From Saccharomycodes ludwigii (lineage: Eukaryota > Ascomycota > Saccharomycetes > Saccharomycodales > Saccharomycodaceae), in assembly GCF_020623625.1 (NCBI RefSeq), contig NC_060204.1, positions 908,501-972,500 on the forward strand: a stretch of DNA of 64,000 nucleotides, read 5' to 3'. Each line of letters opens with the position of its first letter. Within the stretch, counting starts at the first letter, position 1. The notes beneath the pieces are model-generated. The model worked only from the letters and a program-made list of their open reading frames with translations, had not been told where the DNA came from and ran no database searches. Shown here piece after piece: positions 9,776-20,307 of the stretch. A program made the translations under genes and the position numbers.

Positions 9776-10344
9776 ATTATAGACATAAGTCTATATGTTT
9801 TCCCGTTATTATTATTATCAGTATTATTGAGGTTATTGTTATTATCATTATATACATGTGGTATTTCAACTGAAATACATTAACATAGATAAATGAAAAT
9901 ATTGCAAAGTGCGATAGTAGATAAACAAAAGTAATAAAAAAAAAAAAAAATTTTTTTTTCGATTAATAATGGTCCCTCTTATTCCATTAGTGAGTTACAG
10001 ACTAATTATTTAGCCACAATTTCATTTAATTGTTCATTATCATTAAAAGAGAAAAGGCACATTCTATGTTGGGAAGAAAGTGATGATTTCGCTTTTCTCT
10101 AAAAGATCTTGGATATAAACACTTGAATGTAATGGATTTTTAGTTGTATTAAATAACTGAGGATACAAATCTAAAATCTGAAAGAAAAAGAAAAAAAAAA
10201 AAAAAAAAAAAAAAAAAAACAATTACAGTTTTTCTTTTTTAAAGATAGTAACAGGTTTTATTTCAGGTTCTCTTTTTTAGGGCTTTTTTTAATAATAATA
10301 ATTTGAAATTAAAAAAAAATGTTGGACATTAAATGTCCGATTAT
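9776..10344. other. Intergenic upstream of snR69 and downstream of tRNA-Asp
   Basis: No coding gene is visible. It holds AT-rich sequence, an A-run (about 10190-10219), and just beside the tRNA a 15-nt perfect palindrome GGACATTAAATGTCC (10324-10338) in the tRNA 3' trailer. A C-box-like GTGATGA near 10080 with CTGA near 10158 and 10182 was considered as a snoRNA but has no recognised rRNA guide. Confidence 0.5.
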
Positions 10345-10416
10345 CTCCGAGACGGGGAATCGAACCCCGATCTGGCATGCGACAAACGCCAATTCTAACC
10401 GTTAAACTATCTCGGA
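10345..10416 (-). tRNA. tRNA-Asp(GTC)
   Basis: This is a full 72-nt cloverleaf on the minus strand: acceptor TCCGAGA pairs with TCTCGGA, discriminator G, anticodon GTC in TTGTCGC, and B box GGTTCGATTCC. The body differs from S. cerevisiae tRNA-Asp at only a few positions. It is identical to the copy at 16336-16407, which is in the opposite orientation. On the minus strand a T-run terminator follows about 28 nt after the 3' end, preceded by a small palindrome in the trailer. Confidence 0.97.
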
Positions 10417-11240
10417 TCTCGTTGTGGACGCCTTGATATACCTTTTTATCTTAATTTTTGCTTGTTTTTGTACCTATTAACTTGCAATTATATAATCGGT
10501 ACTTAATTTATATATATATATATATATATAGTTATTTATTAAACCTCGTTTTGTTTTTATATGCTTTTTAAGCTAACTTCATACTTCCCTCTTTTAAGTG
10601 TTCTATCATATTATGACATATCTCAAGATTTGATGATTATCATCATAAGCTACTTCATAACATTTATGCGTACAAGACAGTTAGATCCTTCTTCACACAC
10701 ATGGATACACGATATCTGTTAATGTATAGGAAAAACCTAACTTAAAAGAAAAGAAAAACCTAACTAACCTTATTTCAAGGTTCTTTTATTTATCAATTTA
10801 CACTTTTCGAATTTTTCCATACATGTTCTTCACATTACTGCCAGAAAAAAAAACCCCCACCCCCCGCCCTAATTACAAAATAAAATCAATTGGCAAGCAT
10901 CGGGATAGTTACTACTAGAGATGTCAAAAACAAGATTTAGATTGTTAGATATTATAAATACTGTTCAACTTCAAAAACAATTTTTGCTTTATTTATATAA
11001 ATCTTTTATCTATTTTTTTTTTTTTTTTTTTTTTTCCCTTAATATTTTCCGTAGAAAATAAGAAAACACGCTAAAAGCTAATTGCTCTGTTCAATAAATA
11101 CAACTTATACATTTAGTTGGCATTTCCTCATTAGTCATTTTCGACTCAAAATATGAAAAACATTTTTTTTATAGAATTTATATAGCGAGCATAATAATGG
11201 CAATGTGTCGCAACTATTTACTTTCCGCTCACAATTATTT
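10417..11240. other. Intergenic between tRNA-Asp and URC4-like gene
   Basis: No gene is visible. It contains the AT-dinucleotide repeat at about 10510-10530, a T-run at 11011-11035, and a C-rich patch near 10853-10868. Unlike the other tRNA-Asp, there is no recognisable LTR upstream of this tRNA. Confidence 0.5.
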
Positions 11241-12614
11241 TCAAAAAACTGTGCCATCACTGAACAATTCAATTGGGGGACCTTTTGTTTTAGGGCGCTT
11301 AATAGCAGCGATTTCACGACCACCTTTCCAAGAACCAGCTTCAATTAACTGTGGCAAGGAGAATTCAAAGCCCAATCTTTCATTAACCATGGGTAATAAG
11401 TGATCCAATAATCCAATGGTCAAGCATCTCCATTCTACAATGGCACCATCTTCAGGTTTATAGGTTGGAATGTCTAATGAATAAGAAGGATTTAAACTTT
11501 TTGTTAATTCCAACCCCCTCTTTAAAACATCTGTTTTTAAGGTTAAGACACCAAAATCATAAAATAAACCACCGTTCCTATACTCTGGTAGTCCAGTTTG
11601 TAAAGCTTTATTTTCAATAACAAATTTATAACCATAAGTTTCTAATGGGAAAATTAACGAATAGCATAACCATTGTGTTAATTTATGGAAAGTAACAACA
11701 CCTATGTCTTTATCATCATTTCCAACACCTGCTTTCTTGTCAGCCAAAGTCTTGGTATCTAGAAACCAAGCATCTCCGATGGACTCTCCTCCGATGCTGA
11801 TTCTACCCTTTGGCCAAATAGAGGTTAACCCAGTCATTAAAGTGTCCCATAATAAATTCAAATCTATCACATTTTGATTATTTTTAGCACCGTTGGGCTC
11901 AGAATTTTTGTATAAGTAATCAACTATGTTACCTGGTCTACCATCTTCACCAAAAATTTCTTTGTTACTAATTAAAGCCATACCCAAGTTTTGAATCAAT
12001 TTTAATCTACCATCGCATCCACTTAACGGGTTTTTTTCAGGGTCGACCTGAAAACCCTTAACAAAATCATCCATTGTCCATGACATTAGCTTGGATCCAT
12101 TTACTTTATAATTATCTTTGTCATTAGAAAACTTCCCAGTAACAAATAGATAATAAGAAGCAATAGCTAAACCCTCTGAACGGCCAATTTTCTCTTTGGT
12201 TTCCGGGTCCGTAAATTTCCAAAGGTTACCAGCACCTGCATCGACTAAAACACTAAAAACAATTAAATCGATTAACTTTCTAGAGATTTCAATGTCATCA
12301 TATTTTGCGTCATTTTTCCAAGACTTGATTAACTTTTCCAATCTAGGTTCGGTACTTCCATAGTTCAAGTGTTGCCAACGACCATGAGGTGGAATATCTT
12401 GATAATTTCCTCTGGGGTAATTCTTCTTAATAATATCATTACAAACAAAATCGGCAACATTTTTCATTTTATTCAGATCCAAAATGTAATAGTTGCCTTC
12501 GTTATGTTTTACAACGTATTCATATACTTGGCCAGTGGTGTCTCTTACTGACTTGATAGATTTGTAATATTTTGTGGCACTAGTAGGAGCTTGATCCCCT
12601 TTTGCGACAGTCAT
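11241..12614 (-). CDS. URC4: Uracil catabolism protein Urc4 (DUF1688 family)
   Basis: The 457-residue protein matches the DUF1688/Urc4 family. It has an N-terminal block with PHGRWQHL and the glycine-rich GDAW..D region. Conserved wording such as WRCLTIGLLDHLLPMVNE and the closing AGSWKGGREIAA...SDGTVF is typical of the family. In Lachancea kluyveri URC4 is required for the URC pathway, which degrades uracil to urea and 3-hydroxypropionate; the biochemical step of Urc4 is not settled. S. cerevisiae has lost this pathway. The reading frame is intact. It is divergent from RPS20. Gene order alone would have suggested a UGP1-type gene here (YKL035W/YHL012W), but the sequence clearly is not a pyrophosphorylase. 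Confidence 0.88.
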   Translation of the reverse strand: MTVAKGDQAPTSATKYYKSIKSVRDTTGQVYEYVVKHNEGNYYILDLNKMKNVADFVCNDIIKKNYPRGNYQDIPPHGRWQHLNYGSTEPRLEKLIKSWKNDAKYDDIEISRKLIDLIVFSVLVDAGAGNLWKFTDPETKEKIGRSEGLAIASYYLFVTGKFSNDKDNYKVNGSKLMSWTMDDFVKGFQVDPEKNPLSGCDGRLKLIQNLGMALISNKEIFGEDGRPGNIVDYLYKNSEPNGAKNNQNVIDLNLLWDTLMTGLTSIWPKGRISIGGESIGDAWFLDTKTLADKKAGVGNDDKDIGVVTFHKLTQWLCYSLIFPLETYGYKFVIENKALQTGLPEYRNGGLFYDFGVLTLKTDVLKRGLELTKSLNPSYSLDIPTYKPEDGAIVEWRCLTIGLLDHLLPMVNERLGFEFSLPQLIEAGSWKGGREIAAIKRPKTKGPPIELFSDGTVF

Positions 12615-12832
12615 TTTACACGGAAGGTGAAACAGAAAGAAAAAAAAAAAGTGATAAAATTATTATATATTATGAGTTGGTCTATTTAATACAGCGTGTT
12701 TGTTGTGCTTTTTTTTATGGAATAGTTCCTAGTAATATTGATCTGATTATCTATATGTTTATGTCTTTTTAGTGGTATAAATTCAAATGTGTTTTGATGT
12801 GTTTTAGAAAAATTATATATACTGTTTATATA

Positions 12833-12863
<31 letters not shown>

Positions 12864-13215
12864 ATATCTCACCAAATATTTATGATTATAAGAAGTTTTT
12901 TGGTGACGCCTATATTGTTTGAAGTTCATACATATTAGACAAGATGATTATATTCTTTTATCTTTAACAAAATGTTATTATCACATTGCTGTCTTCATAA
13001 AATCAGTATAAATAATACACAAATATGCGTATTGAACTACATTTCGCCGTATATTTCCACCGGAGAAATTAATATCTCTAATTAATGATATTTGTAAACA
13101 TTTAATAATTTTTTTAAATCCGGCGGCGCTAATTTCATAGAAAAAAAAAATAAAAAAAAAAAAAATAAAATAAAAAAAATTCAATTATGATTTGCTTTGT
13201 GACAAGTATTTACAA

Positions 13216-13229
13216 ACATCCGTACATTT
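13216..13229 (+). promoter_or_regulatory. Rap1-like binding site upstream of RPS20
   Basis: ACATCCGTACATTT matches the form of Rap1 sites common in yeast ribosomal-protein promoters. It lies about 375 bp before the RPS20 start and further from URC4, so RPS20 is the likely target. This is inferred from the motif only. Confidence 0.5.
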
Positions 13230-13292
13230 CTAAAAATGGATATATGTATATATATATTTTTTTTTATATTTTGAATTTTCATTGTATTCTTG

Positions 13293-13310
13293 AATTTTTT
13301 AGTAAGAATG

Positions 13311-13342
<32 letters not shown>

Positions 13343-13440
13343 GTTATATATAACATATTGTCTTTACCATTTTTAATGGGAAAGGAAGGAGAAAAACATT
13401 GCCTTTTTTTTTTTTTTTTTTCCATTCTTACTAAAAAATT
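13293..13440. repeat. Inverted repeat with A/T tracts in the RPS20 promoter
   Basis: A 17-bp arm AATTTTTTAGTAAGAAT (13293-13309), followed by an A-run of about 30, is matched by a T-run of about 18 and then the exact reverse complement of the arm (424-440 of the 13-kb line). The loop of roughly 60 bp is unique. The arms could fold into a long hairpin. No terminal duplications are evident. Confidence 0.75.
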
Positions 13441-13601
13441 TAATAGACTCTTAAAAACCATTTTGAGGTACTTTTCTTTGTCATTCCAAAGTTTCGAGAT
13501 GGCTTGATATGTTTATTGTTAAATTTTCCAAGTTTTTCATTACACTTTTACAAAAAATCTAATAAACCCCAAGATCATATAAAAGGTATAAACTAACCAA
13601 A

Positions 13602-13955
13602 ATGTCTGAAGTCGAAAAGAAGGAAATCGAACAACCACAAGAAGAAATTTTGAAGATCAGAATTACTTTGACTTCTACCAAAGTTAAACAATTGGAACAA
13701 GTTTCCTCCAACATTGTTGAAAACGCCACCAACAATGGTTTAACCAAGAAAGGTCCAGTTAGATTGCCAACCAAGGTTTTGAAGATTTCTACCAGAAAGA
13801 CTCCAAATGGTGAAGGTTCTAAGACTTGGGAAACTTACGAAATGAGAATCCACAAGAGATACATTGATTTGAATGCTCCAGCTTCTGTTGTCAAGAAAAT
13901 CACTCAAATTACTATTGAACCAGGTGTCGATGTCGAAGTCACCATTGCTGCCTAA
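13602..13955 (+). CDS. RPS20: 40S ribosomal protein uS10 (Rps20)
   Basis: The 117-residue protein is almost identical to yeast Rps20 over the block from [14 protein letters not shown] to [11 protein letters not shown]. It includes the [16 protein letters not shown] loop and [22 protein letters not shown]. It is a component of the head of the 40S subunit and contacts mRNA-proximal rRNA; the acidic Glu/Gln-rich N-terminus is the usual eukaryotic extension. Codon choice is strongly biased (aag, aac, gtc, cca), as expected for a highly expressed gene and unlike its neighbours. No intron is present. In S. cerevisiae it is YHL015W, adjacent to YLF2. Confidence 0.98.
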   Translation: MSEVEKKEIEQPQEEILKIRITLTSTKVKQLEQVSSNIVENATNNGLTKKGPVRLPTKVLKISTRKTPNGEGSKTWETYEMRIHKRYIDLNAPASVVKKITQITIEPGVDVEVTIAA

Positions 13956-15552
13956 ACAGGATTAAAAAAAGTAATTTTTATGGTTATTTTTTTTATTTTT
14001 GTTTTTTATTGAGTAGTATGAGTTGTTATTGAATTTCATTTGGTTTATAAATGTATATATATATATATATATTGTATGATTTGGCATTGTATTCATTTTC
14101 GACCCACTCTAGGCATTAGCAGTTCTTTATACCTCTGTTAAGCTATCAGTGGTTAAACATAGGAGTCTATAAAATCTAGATACAACTGTTGGAGATGTTT
14201 ATTATGCCAAATTGAGTTGTATATTTATAATTCAATAATCTTTCAGATTGATTTTTTTTTTTTTCTTTTTGTCTTTTTTAAGAATGTTCGCTGTTTGCAA
14301 AAGTGAAAGTGGGAGTTTTATAATAGGCATGGAAATAGCACTGGACGGATTGAAAATCTAGTACATGTTTTATATGCTGATTGGGTGGAATCATGTAAGG
14401 AGCTTATTGTGAGAGGGGAAATGGCTGATTTGGATTGTTACTTTATATTGCTTAACTACATAAAAAGTTCGTTCTTTAATCAGAGATTCTTGAATTTCTT
14501 AAAAAATTGATAATAAAAATTAATATCACATTTTAAGTTTTCAGGTGTACATTTGAAAAAAAAAAAAAAATAAAATAAATAAATAAATAAATAAGGGCAA
14601 AAGCAGTAGAATAATCGCGTATACTTTACAAGATAATAAGATGGTAAGTCAAATATACGTTAAAATGTATATCGAGTAAGAATTTGTAAATTTATTAGTT
14701 CAAAAAGCAAAGATTTCAGGCAATCTTATTTGATTATCGTTATTATTTACTTTAAAACCCATAATAACTGTTTCAAAATGTAGGATACTTTTTTTTCTAT
14801 TTTCTTATCTGGTTATATAAATTTATCTACGATAATACTAGACTTGTAGTCAATTGTTAAATTTTTGTTGTTCTTAACATCATTCCTTTATATATATATA
14901 TATATTATAATTATCATTTTATTAGGTCGTTACCGAATCTATTTGTCATTGTTTATTTTTAGATATATAAAATTATGTTTTTGAATTAATTATGACAAAT
15001 ATAGGTGTATGAATTTTTGCATAAAGCAATCCAAACAAAAAAAAAAATTTTTTTTTATCTTTTTTATCAAAGAAGTTAAGAATAAATTAGCAATAACATA
15101 GTTATTATAATTTCCAAGACCATGTGTTCTTAGTTACCAGGGTTACTAAAGATATTACTGCATTAAAAACCATGGGCAAAAATAATAATGGATCTTTTTA
15201 AAAGAGAAGGTGTCATAAGCGTAGTTCAAGATTACTTGCAATAACTATGGGTCCGGATTCAGTAATTATTTTTTCGTTATGTTTAAGATTCTATGCAAGA
15301 TAAATATAAAATACCATTTAATATTATAAAACAATGATTTAGAACATCTTTAGAGATATTCTTCCTTTATATACCCTTCTAACTTGTTTCTAATTTTATT
15401 CTCCTTTACTATTCTCGTTATTCTATTATAGCTGTGCGTCTTAATTAGCATATGGGTTTTCGGATCTGTTGCTTATTGTTAATTGTATTACAATATTGTA
15501 TTTGTGTAACAATTATAATATGAGTTTAACCAATAACCTATTACCAACAGAG
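13956..15552. other. Gene-empty region after RPS20, with an old LTR trace
   Basis: No ORF of convincing composition exists over about 1.6 kb. It includes a TAAA/AATAAATAAATA microsatellite (about 14574-14594) and an ATG followed by GTAAGT at 14641, without a TACTAAC branch site downstream. At about 15212-15270 lies a stretch resembling the end of the Ty3-type LTR found elsewhere in the window. The rest I do not recognise. Confidence 0.5.
15212..15270 (-). repeat. Degraded LTR end (Ty3-type, old)
   Basis: Read on the plus strand, this stretch (CATAAGCGTAGTTC...GGGTCCGGATTC...GTAATTA) parallels the terminal about 55 bp of the LTR at 32764 onward (CGTAAGCGTAACTC...GGGTTCGGATTA...GTAATTA), with many substitutions. 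The outer limit is uncertain; faint similarity may extend to about 15480. It appears much older than the other copies. Confidence 0.45.
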
Positions 15553-15945
15553 TGTCGTAATATGAAACCAAATGAACACATATTACAACCGAACATACGG
15601 AGACGGCCGCAAGAAAAGATTAATAGAAACATTAGAAAAGATTAATAGAAACATTAGAAAAGATTAATAGAAACATTAGAAAAGATTAATAGAAACATTA
15701 GAAAAGATTAATAGAAACATTAGAAAAGATTAATATGAACATCAAATATAAATGTGAAAATAAATCATATATAAAGAGATGATTTATTATCAAGTTATTC
15801 ATCAAAAGTATTTAAGTTATAGTTTTAAATAATCTTTATTATATATTATTATTATAATATTTAAAGACCTAAATAGAACAAGAAATTAATTACCATAATC
15901 CGAACCCGTAATTATTACGACTAATCCTGAGTTACGCTTACGATA
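15553..15945 (+). mobile_element. Solo LTR, Ty3/Gypsy type (family 1)
   Basis: It begins TGTCGTAATATGAAA and ends TTACGCTTACGATA, the same termini as the LTRs of the element at 32764-37788. Internal blocks such as the TATATAAAG promoter-like segment and ACCTAAATAGAAC are shared with that element. The upstream part carries five exact tandem copies of a 22-bp unit plus one variant (15612-15743). The left flank is CAGAG. The right flank is GGGTT, followed immediately by a second LTR. No internal element sequence is present. Confidence 0.9.
15612..15743 (+). repeat. 22-bp minisatellite inside the LTR (6 copies)
   Basis: The unit is AGAAAAGATTAATAGAAACA plus TT: five identical copies (15612-15721) and a sixth diverged copy (15722-15743) that matches the unexpanded sequence in the other LTRs. 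The array lies upstream of the LTR TATA-like segment, that is, in U3. Confidence 0.95.
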
Positions 15946-15950
15946 GGGTT

Positions 15951-16321
15951 TGTTATGTCGCAGAGAGGATATACTGAGAGGGGCAGGGTTAGTACACAGA
16001 TTTGATACTTTACTATTTATATCAAGGCAGATGTAATAGTTTGTTGCTTGATCTTTTATATACTTTTAACTAATAACTTATATATTATAACTAATTTCAT
16101 AATTGATTTCTCTTGAATAAATCCTCTCTTTATATACGATTTATTTTCACGTTTCTGTTTCTGTTCTTGTTTCGATGTTGACACGACAATGTTATATTAT
16201 TATTGGTTGGTCCTTTATTAACCGATCTTTTATTAACCGATCTTCTATTAACCGATCTTTTATTAACCGATCATTCTATATTCTGTACGGATTGTGATAA
16301 ACACAATTCTACTTCATAACA
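15951..16321 (-). mobile_element. Solo LTR, Ty3/Gypsy type (related family 2)
   Basis: On the minus strand it runs from TGTTATGAAG to GCGACATAACA, giving perfect 7-bp inverted ends (TGTTATG/CATAACA). It shares the segment around GTGAAAATAAATC and TATATAAAG with family 1 but is otherwise distinct. Four tandem 16-bp units containing TTAACCGATC lie upstream of that segment (about 16213-16272). The right flank is CAGAG, and 14 bp separate its end from tRNA-Asp. The left flank GGGTT separates it from the preceding LTR. Confidence 0.85.
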
Positions 16322-16335
16322 CAGAGAAATAACAA

Positions 16336-16407
16336 TCCGAGATAGTTTAACGGTTAGAATTGGCGTTTGTCGCATGCCAGATCGGGGTTCGATTCCCCGT
16401 CTCGGAG
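16336..16407 (+). tRNA. tRNA-Asp(GTC)
   Basis: It is identical over 72 nt to the copy at 10345-10416 but on the other strand: acceptor TCCGAGA/TCTCGGA, anticodon GTC, B box GGTTCGATTCC, discriminator G. A T-run (TTTTTTT) follows 12 nt downstream as terminator. An LTR ends exactly 14 bp upstream of the mature 5' end, as expected for an element that integrates at Pol III start sites. Confidence 0.97.
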
Positions 16408-19077
<2,670 letters not shown>

Positions 19078-19762
19078 GTTAAGAGGAAAGATATATATAT
19101 ATATGTACGTACGATTTTATTTTACATATTTACGATTTATTTACTTGTGCGTCCATATGTGGTGCACTTATGACTTATGGGATTAGGTACGTATTTTTCG
19201 TTATAACAAATTGAATTTGCTTTTGAAAGAGATTGAGCTATTTTTTTAATGTCTTGATTGTGTTTCTTTGTGGACTTGGTATCTTAAATTTCTCTTGGGA
19301 GACTTGGCTGAGCTTGTGGACGTTTTTGTGGGGTCATTCGTTAGTGGGTCGCTTTGCATTGAAATGTGTACTATTCTTGAGTTGTGGGGGGAGGGCGTGG
19401 TGCCTGAAACAATATTTTTTGTAAAATCTTTGGGGAATTCGATGGATGATATGTACATACATTTGACCTTTTTTTTTTTTTTTTTTTTTTTTTGCAAATT
19501 TCCCTCTCGAAAAACTTTTTTATAAAATAGGTTGTATCAGCATAAAAATGACATTTGTTTTAAAGTTTGACGATAATAACATGGTTATGCGTTTATTTTT
19601 AAACTTTTATCGAGTGGATAGCGGTGGAGACGTGAAGTGATTATTAAACAAAAGAATCGTTGTTATTTAAAGTTTGAAAAGAAAAAAAGACTAACCAGAG
19701 ATACCAAACATGTATCTATCAAAGACCGGACTCGACAAAGATTTAGGAAAATATAACAAAGA
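19078..19762. other. Intergenic between GAPDH gene and tRNA-Glu
   Basis: No gene is seen; overlapping small frames at 19233-19525 on both strands are low-complexity. It contains a T-run (19470-19493) and GT-rich sequence at 19256-19400. Confidence 0.5.
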
Positions 19763-19834
19763 TCCGATATAGTGTAGCGGCTATCACATCACGCTTTCAC
19801 CGTGGAGATCGGGGTTCGACTCCCCGTATCGGAG
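19763..19834 (+). tRNA. tRNA-Glu(TTC)
   Basis: A 72-nt cloverleaf nearly identical to yeast tRNA-Glu: acceptor TCCGATA/TATCGGA, anticodon TTC in CTTTCAC, B box GGTTCGACTCC, discriminator G. TTTTTTTT terminates a few bases downstream. No LTR lies within the 200 bp upstream. Confidence 0.97.
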
Positions 19835-20307
19835 TAGTATTTTTTTTCCTTTCCATGTTTTCAATTACCTTTTTAGACCGAATGACTTCCGAACAATAAT
19901 TTTTTTTTAAGCAAAGTTTTTTAACGTATTAATGCCACCGGATATTTATTTCATTTGATGGGAATTAAACAAATTTGAAAAGAAAAAAATTTTTTTATTT
20001 ATTTATTTATTCATAAAAATATTAATTTAATAGGCTAACATTTCCCCTTTTCTCTACGACTTTTTTTTCAATTCTTTTTTCAATTCTTTTTTCAATTCTT
20101 TTTTTTACATGTGTGCAATTGCTCGAGTTTTTCTCTATCAACCTTTTTTCTCCTATAATACGTCACTTTTATAATGTTTCTCCTATAAGTTTACTTTCCT
20201 ATTAAACTTTTATAAAGTAAAATTAAATATATAATATAGTATTATAAAATTAAAAAAAAAAAAAAGAAACCCAACCTGTACATATCCCATATACGGACCC
20301 ATCACCC
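19835..20307. promoter_or_regulatory. CLU1 upstream region
   Basis: AT-rich, with three tandem copies of CAATTCTTTTTT (20067-20104), a repeated TTTCTCCTATAA (20147-20190) and an A-run (20251-20264) before the start. No gene is visible. Confidence 0.45.

Larger units (their letters stand above)
12615..13601. promoter_or_regulatory. Divergent intergenic region URC4 / RPS20
   Basis: The region is nearly 1 kb between divergent genes. It holds T-runs near 12835-12862, short CGG-containing patches (13058-13068 and 13119-13129), a Rap1-like site (13216-13229), and a long inverted repeat with A/T tracts (13293-13440) described separately. Small ORFs here encode only poly-Lys/poly-Phe and are rejected. 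Confidence 0.5.

Noticed and set aside
10079-10186. Plus-strand C-box-like GTGATGA with CTGA boxes, a possible snoRNA
   Set aside because: No rRNA complement of useful length could be recognised before either CTGA and there is no terminal stem.
11241-12614. Possible UGP1-type gene expected from gene order (YKL035W/YHL012W)
   Set aside because: The protein lacks nucleotidyltransferase motifs and matches the Urc4/DUF1688 family throughout.
13187-13507. ORF of 106 codons upstream of RPS20
   Set aside because: It is the translation of the A/T-tract inverted repeat.
14641-14646. ATG followed by GTAAGT, as if a one-codon exon before an intron
   Set aside because: No TACTAAC branch site or convincing second exon follows within 1 kb, and the region downstream is LTR-derived.
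15612-15743. Regularly spaced identical repeats resembling a CRISPR array
   Set aside because: The units are directly abutting with no spacers, and they lie inside an LTR of a eukaryotic chromosome.
19233-19525. Overlapping small ORFs on both strands after the GAPDH gene
   Set aside because: They depend on one GT-rich stretch and a T-run; no recognisable protein.
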